From assembly GCA_013368315.1 (NCBI GenBank), contig JAACJM010000136.1, positions 62,001-126,000 on the forward strand: a stretch of DNA of 64,000 nucleotides, given 5' to 3'. Position numbers and translations under genes: made by a program. Shown piece after piece: positions 20,764 through 32,579 of this stretch; position 1 is the first letter of the stretch; the number at the start of each line of letters is the position of its first letter. The notes under the pieces were generated by a model. The model was not told the origin of the DNA. It did not search any database and saw nothing but the letters and a program-made list of their open reading frames with translations. This DNA is from Tetrapyrgos nigripes. Its lineage: Eukaryota > Basidiomycota > Agaricomycetes > Agaricales > Campanellaceae.

Positions 20764-22988
20764 TCAATGACCACTATCCAGACGGGCGAGATTCTCTTCA
20801 ATAACTTCATCTCGTGCCTCTTGAATAAACGTATCTGCATCTTGAAAACGGGGAATTGCGGTGATTGCGAATAGAGGCGGCCGCCTGTCAAAGGCCAGAA
20901 TTACTGCAGCTCTCGTAAGGAAAGAAATAAGATGAACTCACGAAAGAAGACCGCTATATTCCTCTTCGGCATTGACATCGGGTACTACCATCTTACCATC
21001 TGAATCCTTCACACTTTCTAATCGCATGGTCCACAAGATAGTTGCCATTGCGATAAATAGTGAATTGTTGGCGAAATGCCGTCCGGAGCAGATGCTATTT
21101 ATCAGTGAAAATCAGCGTCCCTTCATTCCTATGCGCTGGTTGCACTAACCGTTGACCAAACCCATAAGAGTAGTGTCCTTCTGACAAACCCAGCAGTCCA
21201 TCTTTCAGTTGACCGGCTTCGTCTAGATGCCGCTCTGGCCGGAATTTCGCCACATCTGGGCCATATATATCAGGGTCATAGTGCAAGGACCTGAGGTTAC
21301 GACTAATCAGAACGACTCGGAAGACGATATCAAGTTGCACACATACCCTACGTTTGCAACACATATCGTTCCTTTAGGTATGTAGTATCCGTCGTAATAA
21401 TCATCCTGCAAATCAAAAATGTTCGTGAGTGTAGAGTTTGAGATTGAGATGGATCGACAACCTCACTTCGCCGGTGACATGTGGGACCCCCATCGGTAGT
21501 GGTGTTCTCCATCGTAAGACCTTTAGGGAGTTTTGATAAATGCAAAACAGACGGCGAGGAACGCGTACCTCTTTGACAACGGCGTGAATATAAGGGAGAT
21601 GTTTAAGGTCGGCGAAGGAAGGAAGCCTTGATCGTCCAACAACTTTGTCAAGCTCCTCTTGGGCGCGCGCCTGGACGTGAGGGAATAATACCATGCTGAA
21701 AATAAACCACATCATCGAAGTTGCCGTCTAAATGAGGTATCAAGATGACCTTGACTATTCAGCCTTGTTATACGGTCACAGGTAATCATATACTAACGGT
21801 CTCATGAGCAGCACCACTGTATACTTTTGTGAGTATCGTCAAGCATGTTGATGGACTAGTAGTAGAACTTACTATAGGGCACCTGCAAGCCATGAACACT
21901 CTCGATCAGACATCTTGCTGTTAGCTTGATTTTCAGCTAGTGCAACACAAAAACTAGGGCGCTGTTCCTGGCCCCTCTCCTACCAATGAAAATCCTCCAG
22001 TCAGTTTTTTTGAAGGCAGGAGAAAGTCATAGACGTACGGCAAGTTTCTTGACATTTCGAAACCTTTCCTCAAAATAAGTGGTGTATCCTTCATAAGACT
22101 TCTCCGCATCCCGTCGCCATTTCGATAGTGACCGAGGCAGATGCTGCAGAAAGGGAAGCATTTCTAATAAATGTGCACCAGGCTTCATTGCGGTGACAAC
22201 TTCGTGGACGTAGTGATTCATCCAGTGTATTGAGGGATCTTGAGATGACTCTATGAGGGGTAAATCATACATCAAGCATAGAGCTATCGAAGAAGAAGTT
22301 CTGAGTAGGATTTAATGATTAGTCGTTTGTTGGTCTGGACAGAAAGAACCACTCGCCTTTCAATGTGAGATCTCCAGTCGGCAGGATCGCTGAGTAGACT
22401 ATGGGCTGAGAATACGGCTTCATTGCGCTGCATGGCATAATAGTTGACTGTATTTTTGAGGCTCAAAATGAGATCACTGGCACGGTGCATCTTCCTCCAT
22501 CTGAAAGAGAGCAAATCCAACAAATCCGTTAGCTGGGAGCAAGTATAATCAGGAGAAAATGTAGACCTTTCCCCGATCGGCTGCATAACAATGTTGAAGC
22601 CTCCTGTCATTACATTGGCAACGATGAACTGGGGACGGCCGGAATATTTTGCGGCGCGCCGGTCGAGTAAATCCTCGACAGTTTTCTTGGTATTCAGAAT
22701 GACCATTGGTTGACCAGCCATATTGAGATAGACTATAGGACCTGCACATCCAAAAAAATCAGGACATGTACAATATTGAGGATTGCAGAACGGCGTACCG
22801 TAAGTCTTCTTCCATTTCGCTAGTGTGTGCCAAGGCTTCACGATCGAGAGCTGCAAAGCGTTTCCCAGCAGAGGTAATCCCCAAGGGCCTGGAGGATAGC
22901 GCACAGAAATATTTCTGCGGATAGTCCGGAAAAGATAGAGGGTCAGTATGCATAGGAGGATCGATAAGATGGAAGTCATGGAAGTCAT
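20764..22988 (-). CDS. Cytochrome P450 monooxygenase, intact, 12 exons
   Basis: Joining 22799-22988, 22567-22741, 22357-22500, 22039-22300, 21873-21979, 21798-21816, 21569-21727, 21467-21520, 21347-21405, 21150-21290, 20942-21094 and 20764-20884 gives an uninterrupted 527-residue protein, the usual length of a microsomal P450. It has an N-terminal membrane anchor (residues 1-25), a PPGPWGLPLLGN hinge, the C-helix WRKMHR (about 123), the I-helix GAAHETT (about 293-299), ExxR as EVLR (352-355), FRPERH (about 407) and the haem loop FGQRICSG with Cys about 439. Such enzymes oxidise small molecules at the ER using electrons from a reductase. The layout recalls mushroom P450s annotated as O-methylsterigmatocystin oxidoreductase-like; the substrate is unknown. 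No biosynthetic partner genes lie beside it. Eleven introns of about 50-80 bp are consistent in phase; one uses a GC donor. Confidence 0.9.
22301..22356 (-). other. GC-AG intron in the P450 gene
   Basis: Reading frame on both sides only connects if the donor is AAAG followed by GCGAGT, four bases before a GT. Using the GT puts the next exon out of frame, whereas the GC donor keeps SHIER joined to TSSSIALCLMYD. GC-AG introns are a small minority in fungi. Confidence 0.6.
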
Positions 22989-24237
22989 GATCGTTGCTCA
23001 GCTTCAGCGCCTAGAGTTGTTTATAAGCAGACAAGTTAAAGTTCTGTCATTCGGCAGAATGAATGGACTCTATGCTTCCCGGCTTGATCATGAGAAGAGT
23101 CTATTCTTGTGCAAACTCTGCCATTTGCAACATATAATGAGAAGTGTTAGTTTCCCATCGTACAACCCATACCTTAGTCCACCCAAACAGTCGCCGATCT
23201 CTATTCATAATCCAGCTTCTACTCAGACCATGCCCTCCATACCATGATCGATGTATACAGCGTATGTAGTCTCTCCAAAACAGAGTCCATACAGACCATT
23301 CGACCACCGATCTCCCAATTAATTGGTGGCGTCCTCCCATTAGACTGACTTGAAGCACAAGAGGTCCCTTGCGTGGAGGTGAGCTCCCATGCCGAAAAAG
23401 GACAAATTTCCGCTGGACGGATATTTCCGATACTTTAGTAGACATCAGCAATTTAGTAGGTTGATAGAGGCGTATAGGATCGTATAGAATGCATAGCTCT
23501 ACGCACCCTATTAGAACCGACGTTGTATAGAAAAAGGGGGGCACGTGAAGTATCTATACCCATGTATAGAAGATTTCGTGGATAATGGAACTGCTTCCAA
23601 TCTATACGTCCTATATCGCTATAGATTGTCTTGGCTCTATGGCCTCTCTATGGCCTCTCTTTCGCTAGATGCGGTATTTTGATTAATAAGTAAAGAAATA
23701 TATATTCTCAGTTCAGTTACATTGGAAGAGGACTCGTACTACTCTCTATTACTCTCTACATTGAGCTAAACATGTACGAAGTCCATAAATAGAAGCATAA
23801 GAAAAGCTGAGAGGATTTGAGTAATCTATGAGTACGATTGTCAAGCATCTGAAAAGAGCTCACCTGCTTAGTTAGACATGTTGAGCTCTTCGTCTATGAG
23901 ACCCCGTTTGGGACAAAAATAAAATGTCCAACATTTGCACTCAATGTCCGACTTTTGGTATTATACTTGAATGTCCAAATCTATGTCCTGTCAGTCTCAA
24001 TATCGGTATAATAAGCCAAAGGTGATGTACTAGATACAAAATGAAATAATAGCATTACATTTCCAGAAGCCTGTCCATCAAGTACAACGCTTGAGCCCAA
24101 AGCTCAGCCCAGGGCTGCTATATTACATTTGGTAGCACAATATCAAGTCTTTTTGACCCACTTCGTCCTGTTGAGATTGTCTCAAATCCTCCTCCCATTC
24201 ATCTTCCAAGAGACCATATCCTGAGGGTATAAAGGGG
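22989..24237. other. P450 upstream region, no gene seen
   Basis: The promoter of the P450 should lie in the first few hundred bases; no clear TATA or pathway-specific site stands out. The 444-bp open frame at 23101-23544 (minus) has no recognisable content. At about 23913 the words GGACAAAAATAAAATGTCC form a short palindrome. Confidence 0.4.
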
Positions 24238-24272
24238 TGTGGGCCAATGCTACGCGTGGCGGGTATGAGGCC
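24238..24272 (+). repeat. Dispersed short repeat R2, copy 1
   Basis: TGTGGGCCAATGCT followed by a CGTGGC and GAGGCC block. Similar copies lie at 37793-37829 and, more diverged, at about 52922-52970 just before a gypsy LTR. It may be a piece of one transposon family. Confidence 0.5.
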
Positions 24273-24945
24273 ATCTCCACTCATCAAAACCTATTCAGCT
24301 GTCAAACGCGTCTATCTCATCGAACAGATTTTCGAGTTCGGAAGGAAATTTTTCAGGTTTTGAGATACAGAATGTGGAAACAGACTATAGAAATGAGAGA
24401 CTTCATCAGCAATCATGTCAAAACAAAAATCCAAATGGAAGAACATGAAGGAAATGGAAACAGAAAGGGAAAATACAAGAAAGTTAACATATGTTATGAT
24501 AATAAAGCCCACCTTTCTCATCCGAATACTTGAAGAACCCATGTACAAAAAGTCCATGTAGAAAAGTCAAAGGTAGAATGGACTTTGTTGGTAGTGGAAA
24601 GATGTAAGCTTGATTCAGGAATGGCAGGAAGGAGCAGGCACGGTCGGACCAGGAGACATAGAGGCACTAAGTGAGGAAGAAACCTGGCGAAAATAGTCTC
24701 ACGGTCGCAAATGCTGTGATTCGAGAATAAAAAGCGAGGGCAAAGTCTAAATCAGAAAGTGAAGGGAAGAGAAAGAGGAGACTCCGAGAAAGCGAAAACA
24801 GGTTGTTTGCCTACAGCCTCTGAACAAACAAATGACATATGTATGGAAGCAAAACAAAGCAGAAGAAAAGCAACAACAAACAAAACGAAAATCACATGGA
24901 AGATTACGCGGAATGAAGCGGACGGGTAAAATCGGGAACACTTAA

Positions 24946-25007
24946 ACATAGCTACACGCGGAAAGAGAGTGTAAGAAACTCAGCCTCATTTCATTCGGCC
25001 TCGTAAT
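24946..25007 (-). repeat. Dispersed short repeat R1, copy 2
   Basis: Minus-strand ATTACGAGGCCGAATGAAAT, then GAGGCTGAGTT and TTACACTC, then TAGCTATG. It matches the copies at 20569-20627 and 39084-39145. Confidence 0.55.
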
Positions 25008-25469
25008 GTCATTGGCAATGTCGATGAGGCGAGGGAACGACCAGTCCTGTCATTCGAAACGAGGCCTGGCTGGATATGATGAGAGCAAGTACTATAGAGC
25101 CGAACCTTGTTGTATTCGGCACCAGCAAAGGGTATGAAAAGCAGAAGTGGAAGAACAATAGGCAACATTGTCAGCATACTGATGGCTTGTGACGAGTACA
25201 CCTGGTTTACTTGGTATATGGCTTCGTCGAAGGGTAACGTCATTCATCCGCTGGTCCTGAACAAATGCACCCACGAGCTATCCGAGCTATCAGCTGATTT
25301 GTTTGACACTACGCTACCGCGGGTCACTTGGCGTGTATCTATTTATGTATCTATCCGGCAGAAAAATGATCATCATTTCATTCAGTTGCTTTTTTTCCAG
25401 TATCAGAATCACGATGGAGGCGTATGTTCTTCCGATGCTGAGTCAAATGGCTGAATCAAGGCTGAATGG

Positions 25470-25600
25470 CACGCCGAAAATACAAAAATATCCGCTCAGC
25501 AGAAAGGCGTACAGAAACACACTTTTTTACAGATATATCTTATATCAGTAGTAGTGATGTGATCTATCCATCGAGCGGATATTTTAGTCTTTTCGGCGTG
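25470..25600 (+). mobile_element. 131-bp MITE, copy 2
   Basis: The ends are CACGCCGAAAATAC and its mirrored partner finishing TTTTCGGCGTG; TGG flanks both sides (25467-25469, 25601-25603). It has the same length and interior as 14810-14940 in the opposite orientation. The CAC ends and 3-bp duplications resemble CACTA-type or related superfamilies, so it may be a deletion derivative of such an element. Confidence 0.85.
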
Positions 25601-25706
25601 TGGTTGTGAGGTGCCAAATATGCATTCTGGATGAAGGACAGGCCATCACATGCCAAAAATACCAAAATATCTGTCAAGCGGGTAGGTGACCGGATATTGC
25701 TATTCA

Positions 25707-26171
25707 GAAGCTAGATATAAGTCCAAAAAGATAAAGTATTTGTAAGCTAGATATTTGAGTGGAAACTTTTGGTGCATTTGATTGATGATCAGACACATTT
25801 CGTATCAAATCTATTAAAAGAAGTACAAAGACCGCAAATCGGAGCTCCAGACATGGTTACAGATATGCATCCAAAAAGACAATAAGTCCGGCTTTGTGAT
25901 ATAGGTGCCAATAGTTCATTTCTCCGTAGTACTGATATGCCACAATTGAATTGGTTCTGGTATATCCGTTCTACAACTATATCACGAAGCCGGACTTATT
26001 GTCTTTCTGGACACATATTCGTAACCATGTCTGGAGCTCTGATTTGAGGTCTTTTTGTACTTCTTTTGATAGATTTGATAAGCAATCTGCTCACCTATCA
26101 AATGTACTGAAGGGCATCCAAATATATCTAGCTTACTGACACATAATATATTTGGACTTGTATCTAGTTTC
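25707..26171. mobile_element. 465-bp fold-back element
   Basis: The left arm (CTAGATATAAGTCCAAA onwards) pairs with the right arm (ending TTTGGACTTGTATCTAG). A longer inner match includes ACAATAAGTCCGGCTT against AAGCCGGACTTATTGT and GGAGCTCCAGACATGGTTAC against its complement. The loop lies near 25905-25965. Arms are imperfect. No clear target duplication beyond a possible CA is seen. It follows the 131-bp MITE directly. Confidence 0.7.
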
Positions 26172-27551
26172 CAAATACATTAAGCAAAGGGAGGATAAAT
26201 GGGTACAGAGGGAGGTGCTGTGTTGATATGGACGAAGTGGAGGTCGCCTCCATCCGTGAAAGGAGTCCGCTATCTCTGTAAGGAATGGAAAGGACTAAGA
26301 GAGAGGTGAAAACTGCTCCTGCTCCAGTCAATTGTAGAGGGGAATGCGAAGTCCGCACCACTCTACTGAACTCCAGAGATCGTAAAGCGGAAGTATAACA
26401 CAGCTTGAGGGGAGAGCCAGACCAGTAAGGAGGGACGAGATGAAGCGAAGGTCGCTCCAATTTGCGTCTCCTTACAACGAATGAGGGAGGACGCAGGACA
26501 GGCGTCAACTATGACAGATGAGGTCGTCATCGGCAAGCGGGACTTAGCCGGGACATGTCACCAGCTTCAACGCTTAGCAGAGCCAACGACAAGAGCTTGG
26601 ACGATGCGAAGTTTGCACCTGTCCAGGGCTGTTGTGGAGAAGACAATGCAAAAACAGCACCAGTCTTCGGGACTCATGAGCATTGACCTCAAGAGTCTGT
26701 GGTACCCCCACCACTGTGAAGCTAGCGTGATAGCATGTGACTCTTGAATGGTCATGAGACTCATGAGTTTGGGGTGAGACATATGACCTGTAACAAGGGT
26801 CAGGCGACTAGGGGCTTCTAGCAGAGAGGCAGTTAATGGATACCTAGCTGAGTTGTAAAAGTAGAAGTAGAGTGTGCAGGCACTCCAGGATGACTTGTTA
26901 CGCAGTAAAAAAGAGGAAGAGAATCGAGTAAGTCATGATTATATAATTACTTGGTGTACAAAGAAATAGTGCTACTATGAATGAATATTAAGTCTGTAAT
27001 GAATACCAAAGTCCTCACATGTAGTCAGACTGCTTAGCTCTATGAACATAAATGTTCCACTCAAATGAGAAAAGATATATGTGTAAAAATAATTATATAC
27101 TTATGCATAAATTCACCCAAGATCTATGGTTTTTTCATTCAAAAATCGCTTTTTTGGTCTTTGGCTAAATTAAAAATATGTATTGTTGCTTGATTGTTTG
27201 ACTTTATCAACAAAAAATGTTGTAATCAAATGAGAGACAATATCTGTTCGGGGAAGAACATTTATTTATGCATAAAACATTTCAATACATAAGAGTTAAA
27301 TTACATTTTTATAGCAAGCACCCGCAGATACCCTTACAACCCGCGGGTCCAGATACGGGTAATGCACGGGCGTATCCGTGCTGAGCCCTACACCGTATGC
27401 TCAAGCTTTGAAACCATCATATTTCATCCTGAGGCCACTTAGTACGCTGAGGTATCCCTCAGTGATATTTCCTGTCCTCTACAAGTGAATTATTTTGCTG
27501 AGTCTTGTTGTTAAATTCATAATGCTTTTCATTTTTTCCTTCTTCTTTTCA
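26172..27551. other. No gene recognised
   Basis: The open frames at 26164-26508 (minus) and 26481-26747 (plus) overlap and resemble nothing known. At 27320-27400 there is a cluster of CCCGCGGGT, TACGGGTA and CGGGCGTATCCG words, a small palindromic patch of the kind often found at MITE ends. Confidence 0.4.
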
Positions 27552-28357
27552 GCGGAATTGCTTTCAGTTTGGGTTCTATTGGACCTGATCTGATTGTCGC
27601 CACAGATGTGATGATACAAAGAGCATGGAGAATATCTAAAATGCAGGCTTTAGAAAAGGGCAATGATCAACTGGATTTGACCTTACCTGCAGAAGTAAGG
27701 TTACATGGCATCTGGACTGGCACATTTGCTGTACCTGCAGGTTTACTGATGTGAGTGATAATTTGGTATTGCTATATTTCTGCTGAAGCTTAGTGTGACT
27801 CCCAGGTTTGGACTGGGAATACATTACCATGCAAGCTTTATTCTGCCATGGACAAGAATGGGTGAGTTTATTGTCTTCATAAGCTTGTTTCTGAGTTCAC
27901 AGTCTCTTCAAGCACTTGTAGGCTTTGGATCGCAAATTTTGACCTCAGTTCTATACAGCTACAGTTGTGGTGATTTCGATAAGGAGAGAGCTAATGATAT
28001 CAATTTGTGTCTTAAGTAAGTGCATAATCCATGAGTTATTTTGGAATATCAGTCCTTGACCCATCCAAACTCGAAGCTTTTTCCACCAGATTTTTGGGAT
28101 GTCCTTAGGATTTAACTTGTAAGTAATGTCACTGAACTGAGGCTTTGTTCTTATCCTATTGATCCAGGATCCCACTCATTGGTCATTCGCATTTTTTGCT
28201 CTGCTATGGTAAGTTGAAAGTACCTTTGACAGCAGCTTGAAGGACTGATATCAATATTTATTCCATACCCAGTATTGTATCCTTCCTTCCAATTGTCGCT
28301 CTAATGTTCCATGGGGAAAAGTGGAGAAAGAGAGTCGGAGAGCCCAAAGGGTACTAA
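27552..28357 (+). pseudogene. MFS transporter, 3' fragment, copy 1
   Basis: Exons separated by small introns encode the last third of a major facilitator, an integral membrane drug or nutrient transporter. Visible parts are GIAFSLGSIGPDLIVATDVM, PAEVRLHGIWTG, a helix with VPAGLLMFGLGIHY, LVGFGSQILTSVLYSY, then a loop with DFDKERANDINL, the last helices, and the tail GEKWRKRVGEPKGY before the stop at 28355-28357. The protein normally has 12-14 membrane helices; everything before this point is absent. Exon joins break near 28020 and 28085. A second, shorter copy lies at 56196-56945 with the introns retained. Confidence 0.7.
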
Positions 28358-28479
28358 GATTAGAGATCAAAGTCAACTATCAAGGAATAGTACGCGTGCT
28401 GCATGGTGATATTTTGATAGGGTGCGGTGATATTCTGCGCGTCGGTTATCCCGCCTATACACTGACATTGACTGCATTC

Positions 28480-29300
28480 CAAAATAGAAAATGAGATACA
28501 TCTTCCCTTGCTCTATATATACTATATGTTATTTGAGACACTTCAATGGACCTACTCAGAGGCCCATAGCCCTTGGATGGCTTTTAATATGACAGCTCAA
28601 AAACACCCAGAATTACATATTCTCGCAACAATGATTTTGAAGTGGAAACTCAAAAAATTGTCCAAACATTATACCAATTTGAATCAGCCATATCTCCATG
28701 GGTTTTTGACCAAATAAGACAAAACAAACACATTACTGTAGCCCTTATCAAGGACCTTCTGGCCACCACTGGTCATTCTTTAACATCTCTGCTCAATGGT
28801 GAGAAAATCAGCAATCATTGCAAAAGTGCCAAACATGATGATATTAAGACTCAGAGATCATTTGAGCATACAATTTAGTTGTCCCACCTATGTCCTGGAC
28901 AGTAATGGATGCCTTCTGTATCTGATTTGCATGCACAATGTACAGCATGATGACCAAGCCAAAACAAAAGATATAGACTTATGGCTCTAGAATATGAGAC
29001 TAGATACATATATGCATTGATTAGATGTGAAAGAATACACATCCTACCTCATCTGAGATACGTTCTGAACTTCAAGCATTTTTTCACTGCAAAACCTGAA
29101 TCCAAAGTATCATTCACTTGTGCACTTTACAAATCTCTTGGATATCACAGTATACTGCTATCAACAAGATTATGCATACCAGAGAGTACCCTGGTATTTT
29201 TTTCAGATTTATAAAGAGGGCAACAATGGCTCTATTCAAGGATGAACTGTTGTTTTGGATGGAATTTCAGCTATTTTTGAACCATTGTTGCATGGGAAAT
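28480..29300 (+). other. Decayed coding-like sequence of unknown family
   Basis: Plus-strand open frames (28508-28717, 28796-28990, 29118-29318) read like pieces of one A/T-mutated protein, for example LQWTYSEAHSPWMAFNMTAQ and VRKSAIIAKVPNMMILRLRD, with frame changes between them. CpG is nearly absent. I do not recognise the family; probably a transposon relic. Confidence 0.3.
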
Positions 29301-29899
29301 GCTACACCAAGGATTTAGCAGTTCAAAAAATTCAGTGGCTACATGAGATATAAAAATACACATTTCATACCATCTGACCTCCACTACAAGTGAGTGATTC
29401 TTGCACATACCAAGGCAGGTCAATAGGTTGCGATTGTGGACAATTACTATACTACTCAAAGAGGCCCTATGGCCAATATAACACTTCAACCTATTTGGAT
29501 TGAAAGAGCTTGAATAGATACAAGGACAAGTGAGGATCTCAGCTATGCAGTAGTTACTAAATATGTACTAGATTTATGTGATACAAAGGTATACTGTCTA
29601 CACTCTCTCTGTTAAGATCGAGTGGCAAGTCGATTTATACAAGTATTATCATGCACCAGTGTGGGTATTGTGGTGGGGGATTGGCAGGGATAATTTGTAG
29701 GTACTATACATATGTGTCCGTAGATAGGTAGTCTGTGTGGTAAGTGGCATGAATATTGTATTGTCCAAAGTCCAAGAAAGGCTGGTCATCCTAATGCAAG
29801 TGTGGGTAGCAGATCAGTTATTTGTACAGTATATGTCGAGATCATCAAGCAAACATGCAATATTTGTGGGGCCACCTCAGTAGACCTGGCTACTGAGAG

Positions 29900-31960
29900 T
29901 CCATTACTCAGGTTCAGCTCTGTTGGTGTGGGTGTTTGTGATAGTGGTATGTGGGTGGTTCTCCCAGCTGATGGTGTTTGACACATCAACTATCAGGATG
30001 TTGTCGTCTCCAGGTATAGCTGGCTTGGTTTGGTTACTCATTACAGTTGCATTAACTGGGGCCCCTGGCTGTCCAAGAGACCTTTGTCAAGAAGCACCTG
30101 CCCTGCACGATTTTCTCTTGTGTTGGCCAAGTTCAGCGAGTCTGTGAAGGTAGTGCTCATAGATGTCTGCTATGTTCCAGTCCAACGGCAGGGTCCAGAC
30201 TTCAGATGGGTATATTGGGATGCCAAACTTGTTGGCTCATTGCACGTTCCAATGTTCTAGCCTTTCTGGCTCTGGGAATATAACCTTGGCATTGAGACGC
30301 CATTGTTGTGCCCATTCATAGCATTGATTCACGAGATTAACTGTTAGTCCAGCATCAGCAACATGTCATACGAATTCCTTCATGCAGGGATGACTATTAG
30401 GGTGGAGCCTTCTGCTGGCAGGGGTATTTTCCATTGGTCTAGAAGGTGTTTGTAGAGGTATGGTTGGCCGATGAGCTCCAAGTAGTAGTTGTCAAAGTGC
30501 TGCTTTCCCATGACATCATTTTGGAGTTGTCCAAGGATTTGGGCACTGTTGAGTCCATGGTTCAGAGGTTGATTGCCAGATCTGATGTCACTTGTACTCC
30601 CAGTGTGGTCCACGAATTGCCATATCCAGCTATCCATTCTGCTTGCCTGTGTACTTGCATGGTTGGTTCTGCCTGTGGTACCTTCACTACTTTCCAGGGC
30701 TTCACCTCTTTATCTGATTCATACAGGTTTTCAAGCCAGGTAGGGACTGTGATCTTCTTGTGGATGTGATGAGCAAAGGGCTACCATGATGGTTGGTAGC
30801 TGGATTCTCCCTGCTTGAGTATATGGTTGATGGTGCAGAACACACCTACTACGTTGCAGATGCAGTGAACAGCAGTGAAGTTATTGGTTTGATTGGCTTC
30901 GGCTAGCTGGCTTTCTGGCATTACAACTGGATTTTGGAACACAAGTTGGTCAGTTGTAAGGGTGTTGATACTGGGTGTAATGAGGGCTGGGAATGGTTTC
31001 AGTACTGTTTGCAGGGCCTTGCATGCTGGTGCTTCATTGTCCTCATCTTCATAGCAACGTGGGGCATTGTCCTCTTGTCCTGGTTCCGGTGTCTGTTGGA
31101 GAAGCCTAGTCATGGTGAGGCCCAGTTTTGAGGAGGTGACAGTTGGCATGTACTGTCTTTGGTCCTATCTGCTGGAGGTGGGGAATGATGGGGCACAGTT
31201 CTCTTGCCACTGGAGTATAGCACAAGTGGTGCTCTGGGTGGTGAAAAGTGATGAGGAGGTGAATAGTGATGAGATGGTGAGTATTGGTGGGGCAGCAGTT
31301 CTCATCATTGATCAGATCCAGTTGTTCTACGAGGTGGGGATCTGGATCTATGACGTGGTTGCTGTGGGATCATTGTGATGATGGCAACAGTTGATGTGAT
31401 AGGTATGGGCTATGGCCACAATCTTCCTCGTCCCTCCTGTTCTTGGATTTGAGGCTATTCAGCAATCTATCATGCACTTCTACATGTCTCTGTAGTTGTT
31501 CTTTCTCTAATTTCAACTTTTTCACTTCTTGCCTCAATCATTCATTTTCTGTTCTTGCATTCAATGATAGGGATCCTTGTTCTGTCAACAGGATATGGAT
31601 GAATACTTCCTGATCTCTCTTTGCTTTGTTGAGTGAGTCACATCCTCATGTTTTGTCTTGGAGGTAGTGGTCCATGTAACTGGTGCACTCCTTGCAACCC
31701 CTGGGGTGGCATAGAATGCTGAGGCTTCGAGCAAATTCCCATTGTGGCTTCATGGCAAATTTTGACAGTTCCTGCATCTCAGAGTCCTTGTGGTTTTGAT
31801 AGTCACCTGACTGTTCTGATGTGTGGGATTCAGACCATTGGTGATAGTAAGAGGCAGTTGGGGAGTGATGGAATGACATTCGTCATCTATTATTGTTGTC
31901 CATGTTGGATGATGATGGTAGTGTATGTCTAAGTTAGTATACTTATGTATGCACAATTTA
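29900..31960 (-). pseudogene. Gypsy-adjacent accessory protein of a mushroom repeat family, broken
   Basis: Minus-strand fragments line up with a multi-copy Agaricomycete protein. The N-terminal part has SKFAMKPQWEFARSLSILCH and a Cys motif CHPRGCKECTSYMDHYLQ (about 31770-31660). A coiled coil follows (EVKKLKLEKEQLQRHVEVHD, about 31530-31470), then a degenerate low-complexity middle. Next comes NHGLNSAQILGQLQNDVMGK with FDNYYLELIGQPYLYKHLL (about 30560-30430), and an end with NAKVIFPEPERLEHWN near 30285-30240. Many stops and frameshifts separate these. The function is unknown. It lies just downstream of the chromodomain end of the gypsy element in the same orientation, so it may be carried by, or inserted next to, that element. 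Confidence 0.4.
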
Positions 31961-31987
31961 CAGGGTCACATGCTGCAATCAATTGTT

Positions 31988-32578
31988 CTATTTCTTCGCA
32001 TTTGTAGGTTTCAGTTTGGGTAAGTCTTCCCATTTCTTCATTCCAGCAAGTTCTAAGTATTCGTTGAGGGCCTTCAGATCTTTGACTCCTTCATAGAGTT
32101 CCCACATTTCATCTCCAAGGGACCATCGCACTAGGAAATATAGTTTCTTGTTCCTATTTCTCCACTCATGATTTTCGATTGAGTCTACAAAAAATTCAGC
32201 ATCATCTGGGGCACTGAAATTATATGGTTCTGGCTTTTGTTGATCCGGGAATGCTATTGCATCATTCTCCTCATATGGGCAGAGTAAGGAAATGTGAAAG
32301 CACAGGTGCATTCTGCATTTGACTAATTCTTGTGGCAATTCAAGTTCATAGTTGGAGGTTTCAGGGAAAGCTTTTAGTACTTTGTATGGTCCTGTGAATT
32401 TCAGTAGTAGTTTCTTCATGTGACCTTTCAGGATGTTAAGATTCTTGGTGGATAAATATACCTTCTCCCCTTCTTTGATCTCTGGATCTGCTTGATGAAC
32501 TTGTATGATCCTAGCCTCTATGATGGCATCATGTGCATCATAGAGGTTTTGCATTGCTTGGATTGCAAATGCACACAC
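31988..32578 (-). pseudogene. Gypsy integrase C-terminus with chromodomain
   Basis: An open stretch of 196 residues begins in the integrase tail (MQNLYDAHDAIIEARIIQVH), continues with the barrel-like segment (GPYKVLKAFPETSNYELELP), and ends in a chromodomain (FFVDSIENHEWRNRNKKLYF, then LVRW and ALNEYLELAG). Chromodomains bind methylated histone tails and steer integration to heterochromatin. This is the best preserved piece of the element. Confidence 0.85.
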
Positions 32579-32579
32579 T

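Noticed and set aside
23101..23544. 147-codon minus-strand open frame
   Set aside because: No domain, no intron structure, unremarkable composition; likely chance.
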